From contig DASCQF010000104.1 of assembly GCA_036012905.1 (NCBI GenBank), forward strand, positions 1 through 64,000: a stretch of 64,000 nucleotides of DNA. Direction: 5' to 3'. Below the pieces are notes generated by a model. It was given only the letters and a program-made list of their open reading frames with translations, did no database searches and was not told where the DNA came from. Made by a program: the position numbers and the translations under genes. Source of the DNA: NP936 sp002726085 (GTDB lineage Bacteria; Acidobacteriota; Vicinamibacteria; Vicinamibacterales; UBA8438). Shown here piece by piece: positions 45,982 through 55,672 of the stretch. Positions within the stretch are counted from its first letter, which is position 1. Each line of letters opens with the position of its first letter.

Positions 45982-46959
45982 GTGCGTATCCAGTGTGTCG
46001 TGATCGTTCTTGCTGCCGCGGTGTGCGCCGGATGTGCGGCCGAACCGGAGCCGTCCGCATCGACGCCAGACGCAGTAGCGCCGGCGCCCGCATTCGAGTT
46101 CCCACCGGATACGATCGTGGCCGAGCGGGGCGGGTTCATTCCGGAAGGTGTCGAGTATGACACCACGAACGGGCGCATCCTGACGGGGTCGCTCTCGGAA
46201 GGATCGGTCCTGCAGCTCCACAACGATGGCCGCGTGACGACCGTGGTCAGCGATCCCGATCTGGTCTCGTCGATCGGCATCGAGGTCGATGAGCCGCGAG
46301 ACCGACTGCTGGTGGCGAATTCGGACCGCGCCGTGTTCGACGGGAGCACCACCGGGCAGGCCAAGCTGGGCGTCTACAACCTCACGACCGGCGACCGGAT
46401 CGCCATGGTGGATCTCGCGGCGGCCATCGTCGATGCGCCTGCCGACGCGGCGCACTTCGCGAACGACGTCGCGGTGGCCGACGATGGCATCGCATACGTG
46501 ACCGACACGCAGTTGAACGTGATCTACCGTGTCGGCGCCGAGTACGAGGCGTCGCTGCTGTATCGCTTCGAGGACGACGGCGCGGGTCCGAACGGCATCG
46601 TCCATCACCCGTCCGGGTATCTCCTGGTGGCGCGCGGGGCAGCACTGTGGAAGGTGCCGCTCGACGACCCCGGCACTGCGATCGAAGTGGCCCTGCCAGA
46701 GGAGGTGCCCGGGCAGGACGGGATGGTATGGACGCCTGATGGTCGCCTCGCCATCGTCAGCAATTCCGGCAACCGGGTGGTTGCCTTGACGAGTCAGGAC
46801 GACTGGGCCACGGCGCAACTCGCTGGTGTCGCGACCTACGAGACCCAGGCGACAACGGCCGCCGTCGTCGGTGACGATATCTACGTCGTGCACGCGCACT
46901 TTGCCGACGACGCTCCCCCGAGCGTCGAACGGGTGGTGTTCGACGAGGGTCCGCGGTAG
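45982..46959 (+). CDS. SMP-30/gluconolactonase-like propeller lipoprotein
   Basis: 325 residues from GTG 45982 (GGAGGG, 8 nt spacing), lipobox Cys-Ala-Gly-Cys. The propeller shows RGGFIPEGVEYDTTNGRILT, FANDVAVADDGIAYVTD, GPNGIVHHPSGYLLVARG and GMVWTPDGRLAIVSN, as in SMP-30/gluconolactonase/LRE-like and strictosidine-synthase-like families. Lactonase or sugar-binding roles are possible; no catalytic assignment made. It follows the DUF5916 gene by 25 nt and is probably in the same operon. Confidence 0.8.
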   Translation: MRIQCVVIVLAAAVCAGCAAEPEPSASTPDAVAPAPAFEFPPDTIVAERGGFIPEGVEYDTTNGRILTGSLSEGSVLQLHNDGRVTTVVSDPDLVSSIGIEVDEPRDRLLVANSDRAVFDGSTTGQAKLGVYNLTTGDRIAMVDLAAAIVDAPADAAHFANDVAVADDGIAYVTDTQLNVIYRVGAEYEASLLYRFEDDGAGPNGIVHHPSGYLLVARGAALWKVPLDDPGTAIEVALPEEVPGQDGMVWTPDGRLAIVSNSGNRVVALTSQDDWATAQLAGVATYETQATTAAVVGDDIYVVHAHFADDAPPSVERVVFDEGPR

Positions 46960-47013
46960 AGGTTGTAGGCAGGTAAGGGTACAGGTCCCACGAGCGTCGG
47001 GACGTCCTGGCGA

Positions 47014-47565
47014 CTACTCGGGTCGGGCGTGTTTCTCGTGGCAGCTCTGGCACGAATCGAGAAGCAGGTTCCCCGCTTCCAGCACCGCGTCCACGTTCCG
47101 GTCCTCGGTCGCTTTGAGCGCCACCGACCCGGCTTCGATCAGGGCGTGGGCCGAGGACACCCACGTATCGTCCTTGACCCGGTCACCGACCAGGAGGAGG
47201 TTGCCCGATTCGGCAAGAATCACGGCGCTGTTGCGAAGCGCCGTCCAGTCATCATCGTTTTCCGGTGCCTGTCTGCCGACGTTGAAGAGGTGGTCGGAGG
47301 TGGGAACCACCATCGCTTCCATGATCTGTTTGAGACTGGCGATGGCCTTGACGGTCGAAACAGGCACCGGCGCCGGAGCTGAACGGCTCGTTCCGCTTGG
47401 CTCAGGAGTCGAGTCACCGCCGCCAGGGACCGCGCCGGAAGCAGGCAATTTCAGATCCTGCGCCGGATGTGTGCCAACGGGCGTTTGTAATAGCACGACT
47501 CCCAGCAATATCGTCAGCCAGCTGACCATTGCAGTCCGTGCGGCCGGGCGCTGAACGTTCCTCAT
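47014..47565 (-). CDS. Cytochrome c'-like exported heme protein
   Basis: 183 residues; ATG 47563-47565 has GGGAG, and a signal peptide is followed by a Pro/Ser-rich linker. The rest is helical with a single heme motif CQSCH (SCQSCHEKH) nine residues from the C-terminus, the layout of four-helix cytochromes c'. Such proteins bind NO or serve in electron transfer. The 196-nt upstream gap to 47761 shows no other gene. Confidence 0.75.
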   Translation of the reverse strand: MRNVQRPAARTAMVSWLTILLGVVLLQTPVGTHPAQDLKLPASGAVPGGGDSTPEPSGTSRSAPAPVPVSTVKAIASLKQIMEAMVVPTSDHLFNVGRQAPENDDDWTALRNSAVILAESGNLLLVGDRVKDDTWVSSAHALIEAGSVALKATEDRNVDAVLEAGNLLLDSCQSCHEKHARPE

Positions 47566-47761
47566 GAACTGTTCTCCCGTGTCTGACCAGTGAAACTCAG
47601 ACCCCGTCGTTTATCCGGTTGCAACAGCCGTCGTTGTGCCCGGCATTGGCGGACACACACTGGCCACGCTGCCATGCTGATCGACACGGCGCGAAATCGC
47701 CATGACGGGCGTCATGTGTCAGGTCAGGGACGAAAGGCCCGAGGGGGAGCTGGAGTTCGAC

Positions 47762-49057
47762 CTACGCCGTCAGCCGCTGATCCAGCACGAGCGCTTCGGT
47801 GAGTGTCGTGCCGAACCCGGCGGCTTCAGGTGCCAGAAAGTCTCCGCCATCAGACCGTGGTGTCATGGCGTCGAGTATCGCCGACCCGGCGGGGAAGCTT
47901 TCGGCCATCGTGCAGCTGGGCGACGTCAGTGCGATCGGCAGACCCCAGAGGCTGCCGCCGCGATGCGGAATGATCTCGAGGCCGGCCTCCTCGACCAGTT
48001 TCGCAATGCGTCGCCCGGCGGTGACGCCGCCGCACCAGGTCATGTCCGGTTGCAGCACCTCGGCCGAGCCCAGACGCGTCAGCACCTCGAACCCGTGTTC
48101 GGTGTACTCGTGCTCACCACAGGCGACCTTGGTCCAGCCGGGTCCGCCGCCACCGATCCGCCGCACCAGCTCGGCGTACCCGAAGACGTCGTCCGGCGAG
48201 AGCAGCTCCTCCATGAAGTAGAGGTTGGCCGGCCTCACCCGTTCGGCGAAGTCGACCGCCCATTCGACGGTGCCGGTGCGCGACACGCAGTCGATCATCA
48301 GGTTGCCCTCGGGGCCCATCGTCTCGCGCGCGGTCACGATCTGGTCAATCGTGCGATCCATGGCATCTGCGGGAGTCTCGGGACCGACACGCGGAAAGAG
48401 CTTGAAATGGCGGATTCCCTCGGTCTGCGCCTGGGGAATGTTTCCGCCGCTCTGGTAGATCGCGATCCGGTCGCGCGCTTGTCCCCCCAGCAGCTGATAC
48501 ACCGGTTGACCGGCGTGCTTGCCGGCGATGTCCCACAACGCGTTGTCCACAGCGCTGAGCGCCATCGTGAACAGCCCGCGACGTCCGTAAAACAACGCCG
48601 AGCTGTACATCTGGTCCCAGAGCTGCTCGACGTTGAGCGGGTTGGCGTCGACCAGCAGATGTTTCAGGTGCCCGTCGATAATCTCTACCGCCGCGCTGCC
48701 GCCGGCACCCATGCCGAAACCGGTGATGCCCTGGTCTGTCTTGATGACGGCGATGATGGCGGACGGAAGCTGTTCGAACGGTCCCCCGTATCGCCACCTG
48801 CGGGGATCGTCGTCCGAGGAGAAGCTAGGCGGATCGAGCAGTCCATCAGAGCGCTGATTGATATAGACGGGGTAGGCGTCGACCGCGCGGATCCGGATCG
48901 GCGGCGACTGTCGACTCCTCCCAGTTACTGGAGCGGTCGGGCCGGTCGGTTCGGCGTCGCCCTGACGTGGCGCGCCGACGGCGGCGGCCACCGCCGCCAG
49001 TCCCCCGATACCACGCAGGAAACGGCGTCGGCTCGGCGACCTCAGGTCTCGGTCCAT
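47762..49057 (-). CDS. Enolase-superfamily dehydratase, L-rhamnonate dehydratase-like, Tat-exported
   Basis: 431 residues from ATG 49055-49057 (GGAGGACCAG upstream). A twin-arginine signal SRRRFLRGIGG is unusual for the enolase superfamily. The barrel carries the acidic ligands (DCVS, MEELLSPDD, GEHEYTEHG) and IIPHRGGSLWGL with the histidine base, as in rhamnonate dehydratase. It would dehydrate a sugar acid, here in the periplasm. It lies 47 nt downstream of the serine-hydrolase gene on the same strand, so an operon is likely. Confidence 0.82.
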   Translation of the reverse strand: MDRDLRSPSRRRFLRGIGGLAAVAAAVGAPRQGDAEPTGPTAPVTGRSRQSPPIRIRAVDAYPVYINQRSDGLLDPPSFSSDDDPRRWRYGGPFEQLPSAIIAVIKTDQGITGFGMGAGGSAAVEIIDGHLKHLLVDANPLNVEQLWDQMYSSALFYGRRGLFTMALSAVDNALWDIAGKHAGQPVYQLLGGQARDRIAIYQSGGNIPQAQTEGIRHFKLFPRVGPETPADAMDRTIDQIVTARETMGPEGNLMIDCVSRTGTVEWAVDFAERVRPANLYFMEELLSPDDVFGYAELVRRIGGGGPGWTKVACGEHEYTEHGFEVLTRLGSAEVLQPDMTWCGGVTAGRRIAKLVEEAGLEIIPHRGGSLWGLPIALTSPSCTMAESFPAGSAILDAMTPRSDGGDFLAPEAAGFGTTLTEALVLDQRLTA

Positions 49058-49104
49058 CTGGTCCTCCGCGGCAGCAGCGAAACCAAGAAGACCCACTGCT
49101 GGGG

Positions 49105-50628
<1,524 letters not shown>

Positions 50629-50674
50629 GACGTTCTCCTCGGAAGCTGAGGAAGGGTAACATGTTCGTGCGCTC

Positions 50675-52117
50675 GTGCTGTTCACCGACTCCGCGTTCCT
50701 TCTCCGATTTCTTCCGCTGCTGCTCGCGCTCTTTTTCCTCGGCGTGGCGATGACGCCCCGGAGTTGGCGGTCGGGTGCCAGACGTTTCAGTCTGGCCAAC
50801 ACCGTGCTGCTCGGCGGTAGCCTCCTGTTCCTCGTCAACGGCGCAGGCGCGTTCGCACGTGTAATTGCCGCAGCCGTCGTCTGCAACTATGTCGCGGGGG
50901 CGGCGATCGGCTGGGCGCGTCGGGCCGGCGCATCAGTCGCTCGACCCTCCCCTCTACCGGAAGCCTTGCTTACGCTCGCGGTGACCGGCAACGTGGTGTT
51001 GCTGGGCGTCTACAAGTACGCCATGCCGGTCTCCGGTGGTCTGGCCGCGCGGTCGTTCGCCGTGCCCCAGCTGCTGGCGCCGTTTGGTCTGACCTTCATC
51101 GCGTGCCACGCGATCTCCTACCTGGTCGACGTCTACCGTGGCGAGACGCCTCACCAGGTCAGTCCCATCCGGGCGTCGCTCTACCTCATATTTTTCCCTA
51201 TGCTCTGTGCCGGACCATTGGTGCGGTATAGCGAGATGGGCCCGCAGTTGGCGCAGCGTCGGGTGACGATGGCCGCCTTCGCCTACGGCGTGCGGCGCTG
51301 GCTAGTCGGTCTCTCCAAAGTCGTGTTTCTCGCCGACGTCTTGGCCGTGCCGGCCGATGCGGTCTTCGCCATGCCGGTCGGCGAGCTCGGTTTGCTCCAG
51401 GCCTGGCTCGGGGCCGTTTGCTTTGCCCTGCAAGTCTATTTCGCCCTCTCCGGCTACGCCGACATGGCGATCGGGTTCGGGCGAATGTTTGGATTCCGGC
51501 TGTCCGAAAATTTTCGATGGCCGTACGGCGCAGCGACTCTCACCGAGTTCTGGCGCCGCTGGAATATCTCGTTGATGGACTGGTGCCGTGGCTACCTCGG
51601 ATTATCGCTCGGGGCTACCACCGTGGATCGCGTAGGGCATGCCCGGCGACTCGTCACGCTATTCCTGTGTGTCGGGCTTTGGTACGGTCCTGGCTTGAAC
51701 GTGATGGTCTGGGGGATGCTGCACGGGATGGTGGTAGCGCTCGAGCATGTGGGGCTCGGCACCCGCCTCGCCCGGCTGCCAAACGCGCTTCGCCACGCGT
51801 ATCTGTTGCTCGTGGTGCTGTGCCTGTGGGTCGTGTTTCGGGCCGAGTCGCCGGCGAAGGCCATCGTCATGCTGCAGACGATGACCGGGTTTGCCGGTGC
51901 AGCCATGCCGTCGCCGTTGGTGCTGGCACCGACCCACTGGGTAGCGCTGGCGGCCGCCGTGGTGACGGCGGTGCCGATCTGGCCGGGATTCGGCCGATGG
52001 CTCGTGACGATTGACGCCCTGACCACCTCGACTTTGATCCTGGTCTCGACGAGCTGTGTCTTCGTGTGGCGCCGTTTCGTCGGCGCGGCCCGCTTTCTTG
52101 TCGGCCGCCAACGCTGA
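50675..52117 (+). CDS. MBOAT-family membrane protein lacking both canonical histidines
   Basis: 480 residues, about 10-12 membrane helices, opening MLFTDSAFLLRFLPLLL as in AlgI-like O-acyltransferases. The landmarks FRWPYGAATLTEFWRRWN and FLCVGLWYGPG match the two histidine motifs (usually RRWH and LWHG), but here Asn297 and Tyr337 replace the histidines; His350 in MLHG remains. Hence activity is doubtful or altered. GTG 50675 is used; an ATG at 50661 has a better ribosome site but is in another frame. No AlgJ/AlgX-like partner was seen. Confidence 0.82.
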   Translation: MLFTDSAFLLRFLPLLLALFFLGVAMTPRSWRSGARRFSLANTVLLGGSLLFLVNGAGAFARVIAAAVVCNYVAGAAIGWARRAGASVARPSPLPEALLTLAVTGNVVLLGVYKYAMPVSGGLAARSFAVPQLLAPFGLTFIACHAISYLVDVYRGETPHQVSPIRASLYLIFFPMLCAGPLVRYSEMGPQLAQRRVTMAAFAYGVRRWLVGLSKVVFLADVLAVPADAVFAMPVGELGLLQAWLGAVCFALQVYFALSGYADMAIGFGRMFGFRLSENFRWPYGAATLTEFWRRWNISLMDWCRGYLGLSLGATTVDRVGHARRLVTLFLCVGLWYGPGLNVMVWGMLHGMVVALEHVGLGTRLARLPNALRHAYLLLVVLCLWVVFRAESPAKAIVMLQTMTGFAGAAMPSPLVLAPTHWVALAAAVVTAVPIWPGFGRWLVTIDALTTSTLILVSTSCVFVWRRFVGAARFLVGRQR

Positions 52118-52141
52118 CGCACTACACTAGCGCCGTGTCTT

Positions 52142-52202
52142 CAATGGGAGTTGGCGCGGCCCTCAAGCTTCGCCCGTCTCCTGTCTCCTGACTCCTGTCT
52201 CC
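52142..52202. repeat. Heptamer repeat (four units) overlapping the cytochrome b gene end
   Basis: CGTCTCC, TGTCTCC, TGACTCC, TGTCTCC (52175-52202) then TTGGG, preceded by a GCCCTC-AAGCTTC sequence resembling the hairpin of the sites near 23.6 and 63.0 kb. Here the repeat is inside the coding frame and makes the last residues of the cytochrome b. Confidence 0.65.
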
Positions 52203-53029
52203 TTGGGCACCCGGACCCCGATCGGCCACCGGGCTGGTTCGTGATGCTCGAGATACTCGCGCCGGGTGACCCAGCCGAAGATCATCGACCGGGTCAGCCA
52301 CCAGTTCTTCGGACGCGCGCCGAAAATGATGTGGGCCACGCTCAGGCCGGCGAGCGACAGACCCGTCATGCCGTGCAGCACATACACCCAGCCCCAGGTG
52401 CCTTCGCCGAGGAGGTATGGGTTGGGCGTGATGAAAGGGGTCCCCATCCGCCACAGCATCGTGACGCCGGTCAGGCTGACGGTGCACCCGACAAAAGTCA
52501 GCACCAGGTGATACAGCCGGTTGCCGATTGGGTATTTGGCCGAATGCAGGCCCGGAACCTCCTGACCCCGCTCCCGCATGATTTCGGCCTTGAACTCTGG
52601 AATGTCCTTCGGTCCGACCCAGATCGACCAGAAGTCGAGAAAGAACGTAGTGTGCAGGATGTGATAGATGATCGAACCGGTCAGAACGAGCCCGGCGGTG
52701 TAGTGGATTCCGATCCAGTCGAACTGCCAGCCCATGATTGGGAAGAACGCCGTGCCGAGCAGCGTGAAGATCGAGCCAGCCATGATCCAGTGAAACAGCC
52801 GTGCCATGAAGGAGTGTCGCTTGATGCGCGTTGGCAGGTCGTCATGTTTCGCCTCGAGGACGTCGGTTTCCGCCTGGGGACGGACCCGGTGTGCCGACAG
52901 GATGATGTAGGAGGCGTGCGCCACCAGAAATGTGACGAACACGAAGAACGACACCCAGAGGATGTTCCAGGCGACGTGGGTGAGCACCGTGCGTCCCCAC
53001 GGGTCGATCGCTGTTTCGAGAATACCCAC
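52163..53029 (-). CDS. Cytochrome b (formate-dehydrogenase gamma / b561-type)
   Basis: 288 residues from GTG 53027-53029 (GGGGGA, 7 nt spacing). Helical membrane protein with histidines in HVAWNILW, FHWIMAGSIF, IHYTAGLVLT, YHILHTTFF, YHLVLTFVG and LHGMTGLSL, the pattern of a diheme cytochrome b that passes electrons between quinone and an exported enzyme. No dehydrogenase subunit is adjacent; a sulfatase-like protein lies upstream by 22 nt. The final ~14 residues (KETGVRRQETGEA) come from a heptamer repeat and are probably recently acquired. Confidence 0.83.
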   Translation of the reverse strand: MGILETAIDPWGRTVLTHVAWNILWVSFFVFVTFLVAHASYIILSAHRVRPQAETDVLEAKHDDLPTRIKRHSFMARLFHWIMAGSIFTLLGTAFFPIMGWQFDWIGIHYTAGLVLTGSIIYHILHTTFFLDFWSIWVGPKDIPEFKAEIMRERGQEVPGLHSAKYPIGNRLYHLVLTFVGCTVSLTGVTMLWRMGTPFITPNPYLLGEGTWGWVYVLHGMTGLSLAGLSVAHIIFGARPKNWWLTRSMIFGWVTRREYLEHHEPARWPIGVRVPKETGVRRQETGEA

Positions 53030-53051
53030 TGAAATTCCCCCGGCCGGCCGG

Positions 53052-55601
53052 CTAGCGGATGTATCCGAGACTGCGCAGTCGCTGAAGCTCCACCGGACTC
53101 AGTCCTTCGGCGGCATCCTCGTCGGTTGGCAATGTGCGGGCCTCGGCGTACCGAAGCCGGTCCGCCAGTGCTTCCTTGAGTCGCTCGACGATTTCGGGGT
53201 GCGAGGCCGAGACCTCATCGTGGTTCAACGGATCGTCGTCGTGGTTGTAGAGCTCGAACTCCGGCATCCATGCCGGCGGGTCGACGCTACGCACCAGCTT
53301 CCAGCCGTCCGAGACCACCGAGTACTGGTCGACGTCGTAGTCGGCGCGTTCGCGGAGGCTGGCCATCCGCTTGCGCTCGCTGAACGCCGGCCGGTCGACC
53401 CACCCGAGTGACGTCGGGTCGTCGGGGTTGACGACCAGCGGCAGCAGACTCTGCCCCTGCGCCCTTTCCGGCGTTGCGACGCCGGCTAGCTCGAGCAGGG
53501 TCGGCATCAGGCTGAGCGACTCGACCGTGGCGTCGACCACCATCCCGGCGGGGAGCACGCCAGGCCAGTGCAGCATCAGCGGGACGTTGATCGCCTCGCC
53601 ATACACCGTGTTGCCATGCCAGCCCCAGCCGTGGTCGAGAAACTCCTCGCCGTGGTCGCTGAGGAACGCGAGCAGCGTGTCGTCGGCGACGCCACGTTGC
53701 TCGAGTCCTTCCATCAGCCGGGCGATCTCGGCGTCCATCCCCCTAATGGACCCGTCATACCAGTCGAGCTGGTGCGCGGCGTAGACGTCGGGGTCGACAC
53801 CGGCCGCCTCGAGCTCTTCGCTGTTGGGGAATCGCTCGGGTCCGAACCGGTTGCCGTCGCGGATCCGTCTGTCATCACCCAGCGAATCCGCTACTTGTTC
53901 GAGGCGGGCCTCGTGCTCCTCCTTCCCGGTGGGCGAGGCCCACGTCAGGTCGTAGGGCGGATACGGCTCAAATGGGTCGTGCGGGTCGAAGACATGGATG
54001 AAGGCGAAGAACGGCACGTCGTGATGGTCGTCGAGCCAGGTCAGGAACCGGTCGACATAGGTGCGCGCCGTCTTGGCGCTGCTGTGTCCCAGGTTGCCGT
54101 TGTCGATCGAAGCCCGCTCGTGCATCACCTCCACACCCTGATGCACGTTGGTCATCTTGCCGGTGAACGACACCGACGAGGTGGCGAAGGTGGCGTAGCC
54201 GGCGTCCCGGAACGCCTCGGCCATCGTGGTGGCGCTCGACGACAATCGGTCGGCCGTACCGACAATCCCGTGTGACGCTGGGTAGACCGAGCTCAGTAGC
54301 GACGGTACGGCCACTTTGGTCCAGGTGGCCATCGAGATGGCGTCGGCGAACCGCACGCCCTCGGCTGCCAGCCCCGTCAGAGTCGGCGCGGTCTTCCGCC
54401 CGTGTCCCCATGCGTCGAGGTGGTCACGTCGCAGCGTGTCGCCCAGGAACACGATGACGCCCTGGGGGGTGCTCGATCCGCCATCGGCGAGCGCCAGGCG
54501 CGCGTCGGTGTTCGCGTCGACAGCTCGCGGCACCCGCGCGCCGCTGTTGCGCACCACCGGGGCGCCCCAGAAGCCGGTCAGCCCATCGTCTTCCCCGTCG
54601 AGCGCGAGCGCCAGCGTGACCTGCTGACCGGCGTACTCCGCGAGGTCGATCCGCTGCTTCTCCCATCGACGTGGCAGCGTCACCGTGCGTCGCCAGAGCT
54701 CGGTGTCGCCCGACCCGGTGTCGATCGTGACGGAGAACGTCACCGGATGGTCCTCGACCGTGCCGACAGCCAGATCCAGCCAGGGCCGCGCCGGCAGCGC
54801 CAGGTCCAGCTTTACCCGCTCGGGGGCCCGGCTCACGATCGTCTCGCGATAGATCTCGTCGAGCCCCTGCCACCCTGGACCGGCCGCGATTGAACGGAGA
54901 TGCTCCTTTCGCGTGATCAGCCGGACCGACTCGATCGCGAACTCTCCGTCGGCCGCGTTGGTCGGCTGCACGAGGATGTTCCGCAGTCCGCCGACCGAGA
55001 ACGACCGTCCGGGGTTCTCCAGCCGGTAGGTGTGGACCTCGTCGCCCGGCTCCAGCTCGGCGGAGAGCGGCGGCTCAGGGGCGTTCCGGATCGTGCGCAG
55101 GATCTGTTCCTCGTTCAGCCGCCGGGCGCCGCTGAAGGTGACGGCGACCCTGGTGCCGGCCGAGACCTGCATCGTGATCTCGACCGCCTGCAACAGGTCA
55201 TCTTCGTCCACCACGAGGGCGTCGGGACGCATTGCGTGCAGCACCGGCAGCTCGCCGCTGGTGCCGACGAGCCGTCCCTCGACCACCTCGAACCCGTCGA
55301 TGTCGTTCAGGGCCGCCCACCCAAAGGTGGCGCGGCGGTCCTCTTGTTCATCCTGGGTGCTCTCTCCGTCTTCGTTCCCGGCTTCCTCGTCTTCCTCTTC
55401 GGGCGGGTCGGGTAGCGGAATCGTGCCCTCGCCGTCGAACCGCCACTCGGTCGGCTCGACCGGGTCGATGGCGACGGTGCCCTCGACCGTGGCGGCCTCG
55501 AAGAGGTCGACCAACCGAAGCGCGACCGGCTCGGGTGACTCACCACACGACGAGAGCAACAGAGCCGCCGTGGCAGCGATGACTATGACGGGATTACGCA
55601 T
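53052..55601 (-). CDS. Sulfatase-like alkaline-phosphatase-superfamily lipoprotein
   Basis: 849 residues from ATG 55599-55601 (AAAGG upstream), lipobox Leu-Ser-Ser-Cys. An acidic low-complexity linker (Pro/Glu/Asp, about 63-90) and beta domains make up the first 370 residues. The sulfatase core follows: GDTLRRDHLDAWGHG metal site, FLSDHGEEFLDHGWGWHGN. At the position of the sulfatase Cys/Ser-x-Pro-x-Arg motif it has Thr428 in TWTKVAVPSLLSS, so it would not carry formylglycine. Hydrolysis of a phosphate or phosphonate ester is likelier than sulfate. Confidence 0.82.
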   Translation of the reverse strand: MRNPVIVIAATAALLLSSCGESPEPVALRLVDLFEAATVEGTVAIDPVEPTEWRFDGEGTIPLPDPPEEEDEEAGNEDGESTQDEQEDRRATFGWAALNDIDGFEVVEGRLVGTSGELPVLHAMRPDALVVDEDDLLQAVEITMQVSAGTRVAVTFSGARRLNEEQILRTIRNAPEPPLSAELEPGDEVHTYRLENPGRSFSVGGLRNILVQPTNAADGEFAIESVRLITRKEHLRSIAAGPGWQGLDEIYRETIVSRAPERVKLDLALPARPWLDLAVGTVEDHPVTFSVTIDTGSGDTELWRRTVTLPRRWEKQRIDLAEYAGQQVTLALALDGEDDGLTGFWGAPVVRNSGARVPRAVDANTDARLALADGGSSTPQGVIVFLGDTLRRDHLDAWGHGRKTAPTLTGLAAEGVRFADAISMATWTKVAVPSLLSSVYPASHGIVGTADRLSSSATTMAEAFRDAGYATFATSSVSFTGKMTNVHQGVEVMHERASIDNGNLGHSSAKTARTYVDRFLTWLDDHHDVPFFAFIHVFDPHDPFEPYPPYDLTWASPTGKEEHEARLEQVADSLGDDRRIRDGNRFGPERFPNSEELEAAGVDPDVYAAHQLDWYDGSIRGMDAEIARLMEGLEQRGVADDTLLAFLSDHGEEFLDHGWGWHGNTVYGEAINVPLMLHWPGVLPAGMVVDATVESLSLMPTLLELAGVATPERAQGQSLLPLVVNPDDPTSLGWVDRPAFSERKRMASLRERADYDVDQYSVVSDGWKLVRSVDPPAWMPEFELYNHDDDPLNHDEVSASHPEIVERLKEALADRLRYAEARTLPTDEDAAEGLSPVELQRLRSLGYIR

Positions 55602-55672
55602 GGCGTGAGCCTTTCTGGTGACTGGAATCCGGCATGTGAGGCCAGGGAAAACAGACGATGCCCCGAGTGTCG

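Noticed and set aside
50661..50674. ATG at 50661 as the MBOAT start
   Set aside because: It has a better ribosome site but lies in a different frame from the MBOAT sequence; the family N-terminus MLFTDSAFLL begins at GTG 50675.
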